NCBI RefSeq assembly: GCF_014904705.1
Contig: NZ_JACZCQ010000014.1
Span: forward strand, 57,595-121,594
DNA length: 64,000 bases
Source: Nisaea sediminum
Lineage (GTDB): Bacteria > Pseudomonadota > Alphaproteobacteria > Thalassobaculales > Thalassobaculaceae
Direction of reading: 5' to 3'
The notes under the pieces were generated by a model. That model was not told the DNA's origin and searched no databases. It was given only the letters and a program-made list of their open reading frames with translations. Both the position numbers and the translations under genes were made by a program. Shown here piece after piece: positions 8,458 to 18,253 of this stretch (positions are counted from its first letter, which is position 1; each line of letters starts with the position of its first letter).

Positions 8458-9323
8458 TGACCCAGGATCTCAACGTCAGTTTCGAATTCTTCCCGCCGAC
8501 CAGCGAAGCTGCGGAAGCGCGCCTCTGGAACACGGTCGAAAAGCTGGCCCCTTTGCGTCCGGCCTTCGCCTCTGTGACCTATGGGGCCGGCGGTACGACG
8601 CGCGAGCGGACCCTGAACATCGTAAGGACGCTCAAGCGCGACGGCCGCATGGTGCCGGCGGCGCATCTGACCTGCGTCGGCGCGGAGAAGGCGGAGATCG
8701 ATGCCATTGCCCGCGGTTGGCTGGACGAAGGCATCACGCATCTCGTCGCGTTGCGCGGCGATCCGCCGAAGGGCAGCGGGAAATACATTCCGCATCCGGG
8801 CGGCTACGCGAATGCTGCCGCTTTGGTCGAGGGGCTTCGCAGGATCGGCGATTTCGACATTTCCGTTGCCGCCTATCCGGAGGCCCATCCGGATTCGCCG
8901 TCGGAAGCCGCCGATATCGAGAACCTGAAGGCGAAGATCAACAACGGCGCGGCGCGGGCGATCACGCAGTATTTCTTCGATGCGGAGCTGTTCCTGCGCT
9001 TCCGCGACAAGGTCGCCGCGGCCGGCATCGACGTGCCGATCGTGCCGGGCATCATGCCGATCACCAATTTCGGCAAGACGGTGAATTTCAGCAAGGCCTG
9101 CGGCGCGACCGTTCCCGCCTGGCTGCACGAGCGTTTCGAGGGGCTGGACGAGGATCCGGAGACCCGCGAGCTGGTCGCCGCCAGCACCGCCGCCGACCTC
9201 TGCCACGATCTGATGGCCGAAGGGGTGAGAGATTTCCATTTCTACACCCTCAACGTGCCGTCGCTAACCTATGCGGTCTGTCATCTGCTCGGCATCCGTC
9301 CGGACGTCTCGGAGGCGGCATGA
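8457..9323 (+). CDS. metF: 5,10-Methylenetetrahydrofolate reductase
   Basis: A 288-residue TIM-barrel flavoprotein reducing methylene-THF to methyl-THF, the methyl donor for MetH. Family features are VSFEFFPP at the N-terminus with the catalytic Glu, SVTYGAGG, HLTCVG, LVALRGDPP, ITQYFFD and VPIVPGIMPI. Length is standard. Start ATG overlaps the regulator's stop, and its own stop overlaps the next start (ATGA), so the operon is tightly coupled. Confidence 0.95.
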   Translation: MTQDLNVSFEFFPPTSEAAEARLWNTVEKLAPLRPAFASVTYGAGGTTRERTLNIVRTLKRDGRMVPAAHLTCVGAEKAEIDAIARGWLDEGITHLVALRGDPPKGSGKYIPHPGGYANAAALVEGLRRIGDFDISVAAYPEAHPDSPSEAADIENLKAKINNGAARAITQYFFDAELFLRFRDKVAAAGIDVPIVPGIMPITNFGKTVNFSKACGATVPAWLHERFEGLDEDPETRELVAASTAADLCHDLMAEGVRDFHFYTLNVPSLTYAVCHLLGIRPDVSEAA

Positions 9324-10186
9324 CCGGAACCGGAGAGCGCATCCCCCACGCGGCGCCCGCGCCGGCGACCCAGCTTACGCGCTGGGTCGGGCAGAGCGGC
9401 TGCGTGGAAGCGCTCAATATCGACCGGCCCAAGCTCGTCATGAAGGTGCACCGCCGCTTCGTGAAGGCGGGGGCGGAAATCATCTTCACCAATTCCGGCA
9501 ATGCGGCGCCGCAGCTGCTGCGCAACTTCCGCATGTTCGACGAGGCCTTTGCCGTCAGTTTCCTCGGCGCTGAGCTGGCCCGCACGGTGGCGGACGAGGC
9601 CGCGCACCGGGTGCATGTGATCGGCGATGTGCGCCTGCCGTCACGGGTCCCGGCAACGGGCTTCATGACGGAGGACGAACTCGGTTCGGCGGCGCGCTGC
9701 CTCGTTTCGGCGCAGGTCGCCGGTGGGGTCGACGCGGTCCTGCTCGATCTCCCGGCGCGTCCGGCCCAGCTCGCCGCGGTGCTCAACGGAGCGCGCTGGG
9801 GCATGAGCGAGGCAAAACGCACGGTACCGCTGCTGCTCCTGCTGCACCCCGCGATGATGCCCGGCCAGATCGACCGGGACCGGTTGCATGACGAGCTTTC
9901 CCAGGCTGCCGTCGTGGCGGCGACGGCGCACGCGGCGGCGCTGGGGGTCAATCCGGGCGATCTTCCCGAAACGGCACCGGAGCTGCTTGAGCATGTGCTG
10001 CCGTTCTGGAACGGGCCGATCGCCCTCAGCCCGGCGGCGGATGCGGCGACGGTCCGGACGCTTTGCGAGGATCCGCTGCTCGGCGGTCGTCTCGCCTTCC
10101 TGCCATCTTCCTCGCCGCGCGACCTTCGGCGCGTCATCAAGACGAGCCTCGGAACCGCCGCGGCGGTCATTCAACGGAGAAACTGA
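9320..10186 (+). CDS. Degenerate homocysteine S-methyltransferase-like protein
   Basis: 288 residues with the general layout of the homocysteine-binding barrel of MetH (a [11 protein letters not shown] start, a [12 protein letters not shown] block matching [10 protein letters not shown] of the real enzyme, then helices ending in a C-terminal barrel strand). The zinc-ligand motifs are gone: where the true enzyme has GLNC and GGCCG, this protein reads GVNP and AFLPSSS. It is therefore probably not a methyltransferase on its own. It lies between metF and the MetH homocysteine domain with overlapping starts, suggesting a structural or regulatory partner of the split MetH. Confidence 0.68.
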   Translation: MTGTGERIPHAAPAPATQLTRWVGQSGCVEALNIDRPKLVMKVHRRFVKAGAEIIFTNSGNAAPQLLRNFRMFDEAFAVSFLGAELARTVADEAAHRVHVIGDVRLPSRVPATGFMTEDELGSAARCLVSAQVAGGVDAVLLDLPARPAQLAAVLNGARWGMSEAKRTVPLLLLLHPAMMPGQIDRDRLHDELSQAAVVAATAHAAALGVNPGDLPETAPELLEHVLPFWNGPIALSPAADAATVRTLCEDPLLGGRLAFLPSSSPRDLRRVIKTSLGTAAAVIQRRN

Positions 10187-10187
10187 C

Positions 10188-11252
10188 ATGACACGCGAAC
10201 AGCGCAGGGTCGCCTTCGATCTGCTGATCGGCGAGCGCATCCTGGTGATGGACGGTGCCATGGGCACGATGATCCAGGGCTACAATCTGGACGAGGCCGG
10301 CTACCGCGGCGAGCGGCTGAAGGATCACAGCCACGATCTGCGCGGCAACAACGATATCCTGAACCTCACGCGTCCGGACATCGTTGAGGAAATCCACCGC
10401 GCCTATTTCGAGGCCGGCTCGGATATCGTCGAGACCAATACCTTCAGCGCGACCTCAATCGCGCAGGCGGACTATGCGGCCGAGGACCTCGTCACCGAAA
10501 TCAACTTCGAGGGCGCGCGCCTCGCGCGTCTGGCCGCCGACAGGGTCGAGCAGGAAAATCCGGGGCGCGTCTGCTTCGTCGCCGGCGCGCTTGGCCCGAC
10601 CAACCGGACAGCCTCGATCTCGCCGGACGTGAACGATCCGGCTTTTCGGAACGTTTCCTTCGACACACTCGCCGCATCCTACAAGGAAGCGGCGCGCGGC
10701 CTCGTCGAGGGCGGGGCGGATCTGCTGCTGGTCGAAACCATCTTCGATACGCTGAACGCCAAGGCGGCACTCTTTGCCATCGATGAACTCGGCGAGGAGA
10801 TGGGCTTGCATCTGCCGCTGATGATTTCCGGCACGATCACCGATCTCTCCGGCCGCACGCTATCGGGTCAGACGCCGGAGGCCTTCTGGAACTCCGTGCG
10901 GCACGCAAACCCGGTCAGCGTCGGGCTCAATTGCGCGCTCGGGGCGAACCAGCTCCGCGGCTTCCTGGCCGAACTGTCGCGCGTCGCAGAGACCCGCGTC
11001 AGCGCATATCCGAATGCCGGTCTGCCGAACGCCTTCGGAGGTTATGACGAGACCCCGGAGGAAACCGCGCGCGAGATCGGCGCCTGGGCCCGTGACGGTC
11101 TGGTCAATGTCGTCGGCGGCTGCTGCGGCACGACGCCTGACCATATCCGCGCCATAGCCGAGGCGGTGAAGGACGTGCCTCCACGCGACATACCGGTGCC
11201 ACCACGTCGCATGCGGCTGTCCGGCCTTGAGCCGTTCGAGGTGCCGGCATGA
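10188..11252 (+). CDS. metH: Methionine synthase, homocysteine-binding module (split MetH, part 1)
   Basis: 354 residues corresponding to the N-terminal domain of cobalamin-dependent Met[37 protein letters not shown] and [11 protein letters not shown]. Zinc ligands are present at Cys249 (GLNCA) and Cys312-Cys313 ([10 protein letters not shown]). It ends at [15 protein letters not shown], the natural linker to the folate domain, and the next gene begins 4 bases inside it. Start ATG 10188 follows GGAG. The two-gene MetH is intact, not a frameshift: the junction falls between domains and has its own start codon. Confidence 0.93.
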   Translation: MTREQRRVAFDLLIGERILVMDGAMGTMIQGYNLDEAGYRGERLKDHSHDLRGNNDILNLTRPDIVEEIHRAYFEAGSDIVETNTFSATSIAQADYAAEDLVTEINFEGARLARLAADRVEQENPGRVCFVAGALGPTNRTASISPDVNDPAFRNVSFDTLAASYKEAARGLVEGGADLLLVETIFDTLNAKAALFAIDELGEEMGLHLPLMISGTITDLSGRTLSGQTPEAFWNSVRHANPVSVGLNCALGANQLRGFLAELSRVAETRVSAYPNAGLPNAFGGYDETPEETAREIGAWARDGLVNVVGGCCGTTPDHIRAIAEAVKDVPPRDIPVPPRRMRLSGLEPFEVPA

Positions 11253-13912
11253 GCACCGCGACCGACAGCATCGCCCGTTTCGTCAATATCGGCGAGCGCA
11301 CCAACGTCACCGGCTCCGCCCGCTTCAAGCGGCTGATCCTCGAGGGCGATTACGAGACCGCGCTCGAGGTCGCGCGTCAGCAGGTCGAGAGCGGCGCGCA
11401 GATCATCGACATCAACATGGACGAGGCGATGCTGGATTCGAAGGAGGCGATGGTCCGCTTTCTGAACCTGATCGCCTCCGAGCCGGACATCTGCAAGGTC
11501 CCGGTGATGATCGACAGTTCCAAGTGGGAGGTGATCGAGGCCGGGCTGAAATGCGTTCAGGGCAAGTCGGTGGTCAATTCCATCAGCCTGAAGGAAGGCG
11601 AGGAACCGTTCCTGAAGCAGGCCCGTCTGGTCCGGCGCTACGGCGCCGCCGTCGTCGTCATGGCGTTTGACGAGCACGGCCAGGCGGATACGGCGGAGCG
11701 CAAGTTCGAGATCTGCAAGCGCTCCTACAATCTTCTGGTCGAGAAAGTCGGTTTCCCGCCCGAGGACATCATCTTCGACCCGAACATCTTCGCGGTCGCG
11801 ACCGGGATCGAGGAGCATAACGATTACGGTCGCGCCTTCATCGAGGCGGCGCACCGGATCCGTACCGAGCTGCCGGGCGCCCATGTCTCCGGCGGCCTCT
11901 CCAACCTGTCCTTCTCCTTCCGTGGCAACAACACAGTCCGCGAGGCGATCCATTCCGTCTTTCTGTTCCATGCCATCAAGGCCGGCATGGACATGGCGAT
12001 CGTCAATGCGGGCGCCCTGCCGGTGTACGAGGACATCCCGAACGAGCTGCGCGAGCGGGCCGAGGACGTCGTGCTCAACCGCCGGGACGATGCGACGGAG
12101 CGTCTGCTGGAAATCGCCGAGAGCTTCCGCGGTCAGGCGAAGGAAAAGGAAGCCGATCTCGCCTGGCGCGATCAGGAGGTCGCAGCAAGGCTCTCCTACG
12201 CCCTGGTGCATGGCATCGCCGATTTCGTCGAGGCCGATGTCGAGGAAGCCCGTCTCTCCATGGGCCGGCCGCTCGATGTCATCGAGGGCCCGCTGATGGA
12301 CGGCATGAATGTCGTCGGCGATCTCTTCGGTGCGGGGAAGATGTTCCTGCCGCAGGTGGTGAAGAGCGCGCGGGTGATGAAGAAGGCGGTCGCCGTCCTG
12401 CTGCCCTACATGGAGCAGGAGAAAGACGGTGGGGCCCGCTCGAATGGCAAGATCCTGCTCGCGACCGTGAAGGGCGACGTGCACGATATCGGCAAGAACA
12501 TCGTCGGCGTCGTGCTCCAGTGCAACAACTACGAAGTCATCGATCTCGGCGTGATGGTGCCGTCCGCCAAGATCCTCGAGGTCGCGAAGGCGGAGAAGGT
12601 CGACGCCATCGGTCTCTCCGGCCTGATCACGCCGAGCCTCGAGGAGATGTGCTACGTCGCCTCGGAAATGAAGCGCGAGAAGCTGGCCCTGCCGCTGCTG
12701 ATCGGCGGAGCGACCACGAGCAAGGTCCACACGGCGGTGAAGATCTCGCCGAACTATGACGGTCCGGTGGTCTATGTGACCGATGCCTCCCGTGCGGTCG
12801 GCGTCACGGGCAATCTTTTCTCCGCGAGCAACAGCAAGAACTTCTCCGCCGAGGTGGCGAACGAGTACGAGAAGATTCGCGCCCATCACGCCCGCGGCAG
12901 CAGCGGCGCCAAGCGCCTGTCGCTGGCCGAGGCGCGGGAGAACCGGGAAGCGCTTGACTGGCAGAATTATACGCCGCCGAAGCCGTCCTTCCTCGGCACC
13001 AGGGTGTTCGACCATTACGACCTCGCCGAACTGGCGGACCGGATCGACTGGAAGCCGTTCTTCCAGGCCTGGGAGCTGCATGGCCGTTTCCCGGAGATTC
13101 TCGACGATCCGAAGGTCGGGGCGGCGGCGCGGCCGCTCTATGACGACGGCATGCGGATGCTGGAGAGCATGATCGCCGACAAATGGGTACGTGCCCGCGC
13201 GGTGATCGGCTTCTGGCCGGCGGCATCTTTCGGCGACGACATCGCGCTCTTCGCCGATGAAAGCCGGGGAGAGAAGCTGGGCACGATCCACACCCTCCGC
13301 CAGCAGCGCATTCACAGCCGCGCCGACCGGGCGAACCTGGCGCTTGCCGATTTCGTGGCGCCGCTGGAAACCGGGGTGCCGGATTATGTCGGCGGCTTCG
13401 CCGTCACCGCAGGGGCGGAAATCGACGAGCGGGCGAAACGCCTCGAAGCCAAGCATGACGATTACGACGCGATCCTGATGAAGGTGCTCGGTGACCGGCT
13501 GGCGGAAGCCTTCGCCGAGCGCATGCACGAGCGGGTGCGCAAGGAGTTCTGGGGCTACGCGCCGGACGAGCATCTCGGCAACGACCAGCTGATCGCCGAG
13601 GAGTATCGCGGCATCCGCCCCGCGCCGGGCTATCCGGCCTGTCCGGACCATACCGAGAAACCGGAGCTGTTCCGCTTGCTCGACGCCGAAGCCGCGACCG
13701 GGATCTCGCTCACGGAAAGCTGCGCCATGTGGCCGGCCTCTTCGGTGTCGGGACTATATTTCGCCCATCCGGAGGCGCGCTACTTCGGTCTTGGCCGGAT
13801 CGGTCGCGACCAGGTCACCGATTATGCCAGGCGGAAGGGCGTTACGATCGAGGAGGTCGAGCGCTGGCTGGCGTCAAATCTCGACTACGATCCGAAGGCC
13901 GTTGCCGCCTGA
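11249..13912 (+). CDS. metH: Methionine synthase, folate-B12-activation module (split MetH, part 2)
   Basis: 887 residues containing the remaining MetH domains. The methyl-THF barrel starts at [13 protein letters not shown]. The B12 cap helices and Rossmann domain follow, with [15 protein letters not shown]; His412 of DVHDIG is the expected lower cobalt ligand. The C-terminal reactivation domain has [11 protein letters not shown] and the SAM-binding [12 protein letters not shown]. Together with the preceding gene it methylates homocysteine. The stop at 13912 ends the operon; no obvious Rho-independent hairpin follows. Confidence 0.95.
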   Translation: MSTATDSIARFVNIGERTNVTGSARFKRLILEGDYETALEVARQQVESGAQIIDINMDEAMLDSKEAMVRFLNLIASEPDICKVPVMIDSSKWEVIEAGLKCVQGKSVVNSISLKEGEEPFLKQARLVRRYGAAVVVMAFDEHGQADTAERKFEICKRSYNLLVEKVGFPPEDIIFDPNIFAVATGIEEHNDYGRAFIEAAHRIRTELPGAHVSGGLSNLSFSFRGNNTVREAIHSVFLFHAIKAGMDMAIVNAGALPVYEDIPNELRERAEDVVLNRRDDATERLLEIAESFRGQAKEKEADLAWRDQEVAARLSYALVHGIADFVEADVEEARLSMGRPLDVIEGPLMDGMNVVGDLFGAGKMFLPQVVKSARVMKKAVAVLLPYMEQEKDGGARSNGKILLATVKGDVHDIGKNIVGVVLQCNNYEVIDLGVMVPSAKILEVAKAEKVDAIGLSGLITPSLEEMCYVASEMKREKLALPLLIGGATTSKVHTAVKISPNYDGPVVYVTDASRAVGVTGNLFSASNSKNFSAEVANEYEKIRAHHARGSSGAKRLSLAEARENREALDWQNYTPPKPSFLGTRVFDHYDLAELADRIDWKPFFQAWELHGRFPEILDDPKVGAAARPLYDDGMRMLESMIADKWVRARAVIGFWPAASFGDDIALFADESRGEKLGTIHTLRQQRIHSRADRANLALADFVAPLETGVPDYVGGFAVTAGAEIDERAKRLEAKHDDYDAILMKVLGDRLAEAFAERMHERVRKEFWGYAPDEHLGNDQLIAEEYRGIRPAPGYPACPDHTEKPELFRLLDAEAATGISLTESCAMWPASSVSGLYFAHPEARYFGLGRIGRDQVTDYARRKGVTIEEVERWLASNLDYDPKAVAA

Positions 13913-13985
13913 CGAAATTCGGCGCCTGGCTTTCCTCGCGATGCTAAGGTCGTGCGTCTGATTCAAGAGTCGAAGGCACAGACAT

Positions 13986-15197
13986 ATGCATCGGGATCGT
14001 ACCGAACTCTTCAGAGCGGAACTGACGGAGCCGGACCGGCTTGCACATCATCTTGGGCGTCTTCTCGACCTGGTCCGGCCGCATATCAGGCCGGGTGCGA
14101 AGAGCCTTGTCTACGTCAATGCCCAGGTGGCGCGGATCGGCCATCTGACGCATGAGGCCTGGTGTCTCGCCCACATGCGGGTCTTCGGCTACGATCAGAT
14201 TATCATGGTGACCGCGCCGCTCGCCGATTATGCGAACAAGGCTTTTCGGGAGGTCATGGATCTTGAGTTCGAGACCGTCGAGACCGACGACCTGATCCTG
14301 ACGACTCTCGGCTTCATCGATGCGGGTCTGGTTTCCGTCGGGGGGACGGATCTGCTGCTCCTGCCCACCCTCAAATTCTCCGAATACCACACCCGCCTTC
14401 TGGCTGGCGGCGCCGACCATGTCTTCTTCACTTTGCCGGACAGCATACGGGCGCGGACCGAAGGCTTTCTTGAGGCGCGCGGTCTCGATCCCCGGGCGCC
14501 ATTCGTGGTCATGCATGTGCGTGACGCCGGTTTCGCTCCGGAAATGAGCTACCACTCCTTCCGCTTCAGCCCGATCGAGACCTATCGGCCGGCGGTCGAA
14601 CGTTTGCTTGAAAGCGGATTGAATGTGCTGCGCATTGGGGACGTGGCGAGCCCGGCGCTGGAGATCGGATCGCCGAACTATGTCGAAGTCATGCGCGATG
14701 AGGCGTATGAAGACTATCTCGATGTCGGGCTTTGCGGACTCTGCCGTATGGGCATTTGCACGCTGTCCGGACCTTGGTCGCTCATGCAGGGCTTCGGCAA
14801 GCCGATTTTTTTCACGAACGCCTATCCGCAGACATTCTGGAGTTTCCTTCCGCAGGAAGTGACCATCTACAAACATTTCTTCGACAGCAGCGGGCATGAA
14901 CTCAGCTACGCCGAACAATGGCAGCAGGGCGTCCAGCACGTATTGGCCACCGAGGAGTTCGCCGAAAAGGGACTGACGGTCGAGAGCAACTCCCCGGAGG
15001 AGCTGCTTGCGGGCGCCGAGGAGATGCTCAAACGCCTGGAAGATCCGCAATGGGAAGATGTGGCGCTGCAGCGGAGATATACCGAGGTGGCGGGAACATA
15101 TGACCCGAACATCCGGCCGCCGGCGGGCAAGGCCGTCCGCTGGCCGCGGCGCCTCGGTGTCAGTTACGCCAAGCTGAATCCGAATTTCCTCGAGTGA
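13986..15197 (+). CDS. TIGR04372-like putative glycosyltransferase
   Basis: A 403-residue protein resembling the TIGR04372 family of putative glycosyltransferases. Features are an early RIGHLTHE block, a FVVMHVRDAGF motif near residue 178 followed by YHSFRF, GLNVLRIGD, and a late GPWSLMQGFGKPIFFTNAYP segment. It is probably GT-B-like, acting on surface polysaccharide; donor and acceptor are unknown. It stands alone, with a convergent GNAT gene after it. ATG 13986 has only a weak AAGG ribosome site. Confidence 0.7.
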   Translation: MHRDRTELFRAELTEPDRLAHHLGRLLDLVRPHIRPGAKSLVYVNAQVARIGHLTHEAWCLAHMRVFGYDQIIMVTAPLADYANKAFREVMDLEFETVETDDLILTTLGFIDAGLVSVGGTDLLLLPTLKFSEYHTRLLAGGADHVFFTLPDSIRARTEGFLEARGLDPRAPFVVMHVRDAGFAPEMSYHSFRFSPIETYRPAVERLLESGLNVLRIGDVASPALEIGSPNYVEVMRDEAYEDYLDVGLCGLCRMGICTLSGPWSLMQGFGKPIFFTNAYPQTFWSFLPQEVTIYKHFFDSSGHELSYAEQWQQGVQHVLATEEFAEKGLTVESNSPEELLAGAEEMLKRLEDPQWEDVALQRRYTEVAGTYDPNIRPPAGKAVRWPRRLGVSYAKLNPNFLE

Positions 15198-15211
15198 CGA
15201 AGGTCGGGGGG

Positions 15212-15919
15212 TCAGGCGGAGCCGATCGGGGCCGGCGTGAAGTGGAAGGTTCGCATGCGGCCGGTCTCGACATAGCCGAGCTTGCGGTAGAGTGCCAGCG
15301 CGCCGAGATTGCTCGCCTGTGTTGCGATCAGGGTTTTCCCGACCTGATGCGCATAATGGGCAAACGCCGCCTTCAGCAACTCCGCCCCGATCCCTTTGCC
15401 CTGGTGCCCGCTCGCGACGGCAACAAGATCGACGATCATCACTCCGCCCCGCACGAGGCAGCCGTTGAAACCGAGAATCTCTCCATTGCTCTCGTAGATG
15501 AAGGTACGGTCCGTGCGTCCGGTCACCTCGTTCCGAGCCCACGCGGCTTTGATACGCGCCGCGATACAGTCGTCGATCAGAGGGTCGGCGTGGTAGCGGT
15601 CGGCGGAGAATGCGGTTTCGGCAATCGCGGCGCAGGCTTCGGCGTCCTCCGCCCGCGAACAGCGGATCTGGGCGCCCTGAAATCTGGCGTCTTCAGTCGT
15701 GAGAGAGCGCTCAAGCGACACCAGGGTCTCTATTTCGCGGAAGCCGGAATGCGCATCCGGGGCGCCCCAGGATACCGGGATGCGGACCGATACCAGCGCG
15801 GCGTCTTCCGGCACCAAGGTCCGGAGGCCCGCGATTTCGGCTGCTGCGGTAATCTCGATACGGTAAACGGGACCGCCGATGAAACCGGTATCAAACGGCT
15901 GGGGGACGCAGGTTGCCAT
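15212..15919 (-). CDS. GNAT N-acetyltransferase (WecD-like)
   Basis: 235 residues. The C-terminal half is a GNAT domain: VDLVAVASGHQGKGIGAELL is the acetyl-CoA-binding motif A, followed by ATQASNLGALALYRKLGYVE. The N-terminal part (FDTGFIGGPVYRIEI) is like WecD/RffC, which acetylate dTDP-amino sugars, so an amino-sugar substrate is plausible given two aminotransferases nearby. ATG 15919 follows AGGAG; an upstream in-frame start at 15994 would add a 25-residue non-conserved stretch. It converges on the TIGR04372-like gene. Confidence 0.75.
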   Translation of the reverse strand: MATCVPQPFDTGFIGGPVYRIEITAAAEIAGLRTLVPEDAALVSVRIPVSWGAPDAHSGFREIETLVSLERSLTTEDARFQGAQIRCSRAEDAEACAAIAETAFSADRYHADPLIDDCIAARIKAAWARNEVTGRTDRTFIYESNGEILGFNGCLVRGGVMIVDLVAVASGHQGKGIGAELLKAAFAHYAHQVGKTLIATQASNLGALALYRKLGYVETGRMRTFHFTPAPIGSA

Positions 15920-16166
15920 CCGGTTCCGGTCTCCTGAGGGTTGCCGAGGCACAACGTGCCAAAGAATAGAGTTCCGCCGGACGCGATCCGTCAAGTGGCG
16001 CAGATCAGATATGCCCGGGCAGTTTTCTGATCCATATCGGACGACTTGGGACTATAGTCAAATTCAGGCAATGCATACCTCTTCCATCGGCTGGCATCTC
16101 ATTGCCGCGTGGTGGAGATCAGCCCGGCAACCAGATGCTCCAGAGCAAGAACGGAACCCGACCGCG

Positions 16167-17129
16167 GTGAGATTGAGACTTTTCCTGAAGCTGGCAGTCA
16201 GCCTCTGCTTGATAGGGTCGCTCTTTTATCATGTCGATTTCTCGCGTCTGCTCTCGGCAGCCCTCTCGCCGTCTCTTCCTCTGCTCGCGGCTGTTGTCGG
16301 GATCGTCATTCTTCAGTTTTGTATCGGCGCTACACGCTGGTTCCTGCTGATCCGCGGGACCGGTGTGCCGCTTTCGCCGTGGCAAACCTTCCGCATTCTC
16401 CTCGCCGGGATGTTCTTCAATCAGGCGCTCCCTGGATCGCTCAGCGCGGACACGGTGCGGATCTGGCTGGTCAGCCGCCATGGTCTCCCGCTATCCCGCG
16501 CCGCAAGCACCGTTCTGCTGGACCGGACAGCGGGTCTGGTCTCGATCCTGACGATGCTCGTTGTGACCAGCGTCACGGTGGCAAAGGTGGCACCCGATCC
16601 GAATCTCGAAACGGTCGCGATCCTCGTGGTCGGCGGCGCGATGGTGCTGCTCGCCATGGGGCTGTCGAGCGCGGACTGGATCGCCGACATGATCGAGGAC
16701 CACCGTTTCGGTCGCCCGTTCGCCGCCATGCTTCGCGACTCCCGTGTGCTCTGGCGTGCCGGTTACCGGTCCGCGATTATCATAGGTCTGAGCTACCTGC
16801 TCCACGTGATCAGCGCGCTGGGGCTCTGGGTCGTCTTCCGCTCGATCTCGGTGGAAGTCGATTTTCTCATGGTGCTGGGGGCGCTGCCGTTGGTGATCCT
16901 CGGAACCCTGCTGCCGATCTCGGTCGGCGGCTGGGGCGTGCGCGAAGGACTCATGGTCGGCATCTTCGTGATGACCGGCATGGCGCCGGAGCATGCCCTC
17001 GCAGCGTCGATCCTCTGGGGCTTGTCGGTGATCGTCGCTGCCAGTCTTGGCGGCCTGCTCTGGGTGTTGAGCCGCCCTGGAACGGAGCGGGTCGGCGATG
17101 TGGTCGCGACGCTGCCTCAGCGTCCGTAG
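16167..17129 (+). CDS. Flippase-like membrane protein (UPF0104 / LPG-synthase TM domain)
   Basis: About 320 residues with roughly eight hydrophobic segments. Family landmarks are FLKLAVSLCLIGSLFYHVD at the start, ATRWFLLIRGTG, GMFFNQALPGSLSADTVRI, LLDRTAGL, and LLPISVGGWGVREG near the end. Members (AglD/MprF N-terminal type) are thought to move or modify lipid-linked molecules. The start is uncertain: GTG 16167 gives the family-like N-terminus, whereas ATG 16071 or 16011 would add unconserved residues. A TATAGT at 16053-16058 could be its -10. It overlaps the convergent aminotransferase by 13 bases. Confidence 0.75.
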   Translation: MRLRLFLKLAVSLCLIGSLFYHVDFSRLLSAALSPSLPLLAAVVGIVILQFCIGATRWFLLIRGTGVPLSPWQTFRILLAGMFFNQALPGSLSADTVRIWLVSRHGLPLSRAASTVLLDRTAGLVSILTMLVVTSVTVAKVAPDPNLETVAILVVGGAMVLLAMGLSSADWIADMIEDHRFGRPFAAMLRDSRVLWRAGYRSAIIIGLSYLLHVISALGLWVVFRSISVEVDFLMVLGALPLVILGTLLPISVGGWGVREGLMVGIFVMTGMAPEHALAASILWGLSVIVAASLGGLLWVLSRPGTERVGDVVATLPQRP

Positions 17130-18253
17130 AAGCCCCGCACAACGCCGATCAGGTAATCGATCTCCTCTGTCTGGAGATGCTGGTCCGCAGGGAAGCTGAT
17201 GATGGTTTCCGTGTGACGGTCCGTGACCGGAAATGCGCCGGCCGGATAGCCGAGATGGTGCAGGGCCTCCTGCCTGTAGAGCGCGATCGGGTAATGCACC
17301 TTGGCGTCGATGCCGTTCGCCCGGCAATGCGCGAGCAGGTCGTCCCGGCGCTCAGCGAAGACCACGTAATTCAGATAGACCGCCCTTTCGTCCGGGCCTT
17401 TCGCGGCCCTGCGCAGGGGGATGGTGATTTCCGGAATGTCCGCGAAGGCGGCATCGTAACGCTCCGCATTGCGGATGCGCGCCGCGACAATGTCCTCGAC
17501 CTTGGCGACGATCCATTTGCCGACCACGGCCTGCACCGAATCGAGCCGCGTATTGTAGCCGAGGATCTCCATTTCGTCCCGGTTCCTGAGGCCGTGGTTG
17601 CGCAGCAGCCGGCACATCCGGTCCATCTCCGGATCGTCGGTGACGATCACGCCGGCATCGCCCCAGACATTGATGATCTTCAGCGGGTGCATGGAAAAGC
17701 CGCCGGCGATGCCCCAGGTCCCGGCCGGGCGCCCGCTCTCCTTCGCCAGCAGGCTCTGACAGGCGTCCTCGACTACCTTCAGGCCGTGCTTTTCGGCGAT
17801 CTCCACGATCCGGGTCATGTTCGCCATGTCACCGGTCAGATGCACCGGCATGATCGCCTTGGTGCGCGGCGTGATCGCAGCCTCGATCAGCTCGGGATCG
17901 ATCCCGAACGTGTCGTCGCAATCGACGAAGACGATCCTGGCGCCGGTCTCGGCGATGGCGCCGGCAGTGGCATAGAAGGTGTTGGCGGCGGTGATGACCT
18001 CGTCGCCGGGACCGATCCCGAGCGCTTTCAGCGGGATCTTCAGCGCATCGGTGCCCGAGCCGACGCCGATCGCGTATTTGCTGCCGACGGCGGCGGCGAA
18101 CATCTCCTCAAACTCGCCGACCACCTTGCCGAGGGTGAAATCCGTCGAGCGGACGAGGGCCTTGAGGTCCTCGAAAACCTCGTCGACGTCGGCGAACTGC
18201 TGTTCAAGCGGCGAATAGCGAACCTTCATGACCGGCGCGGGGTCGACGGCCAT
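17117..18253 (-). CDS. DegT/DnrJ/EryC1 aminotransferase (second copy, operon end)
   Basis: A 378-residue PLP-dependent sugar aminotransferase: GVGSGTDALKIPLKALG, VITAANTFYATAGA, PVHLTGD, VVEDACQSL, and FSMHPLKIINVWGDAG carrying the expected Schiff-base Lys. Such enzymes turn a keto-sugar nucleotide into an amino sugar. It is about as long as, but clearly distinct from, the other DegT protein at 22565-23695, so two amination steps or two substrates are implied. Its start overlaps the E1-beta stop by one base; it is the last gene of the operon. Confidence 0.87.
   Translation of the reverse strand: MAVDPAPVMKVRYSPLEQQFADVDEVFEDLKALVRSTDFTLGKVVGEFEEMFAAAVGSKYAIGVGSGTDALKIPLKALGIGPGDEVITAANTFYATAGAIAETGARIVFVDCDDTFGIDPELIEAAITPRTKAIMPVHLTGDMANMTRIVEIAEKHGLKVVEDACQSLLAKESGRPAGTWGIAGGFSMHPLKIINVWGDAGVIVTDDPEMDRMCRLLRNHGLRNRDEMEILGYNTRLDSVQAVVGKWIVAKVEDIVAARIRNAERYDAAFADIPEITIPLRRAAKGPDERAVYLNYVVFAERRDDLLAHCRANGIDAKVHYPIALYRQEALHHLGYPAGAFPVTDRHTETIISFPADQHLQTEEIDYLIGVVRGFYGR

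Noticed and set aside
9320..11252. Frameshifted metH or duplicated fragment as an assembly error
   Set aside because: Each reading frame has its own start, ribosome site and full domain length, and the two homocysteine-type barrels differ greatly in sequence.
11042..13651. 869-codon open frame on the minus strand
   Set aside because: It lies opposite MetH part 2, which has all cofactor motifs. The opposite frame stays open because of GC-rich third positions and encodes low-complexity Arg/Asp/His-rich sequence.
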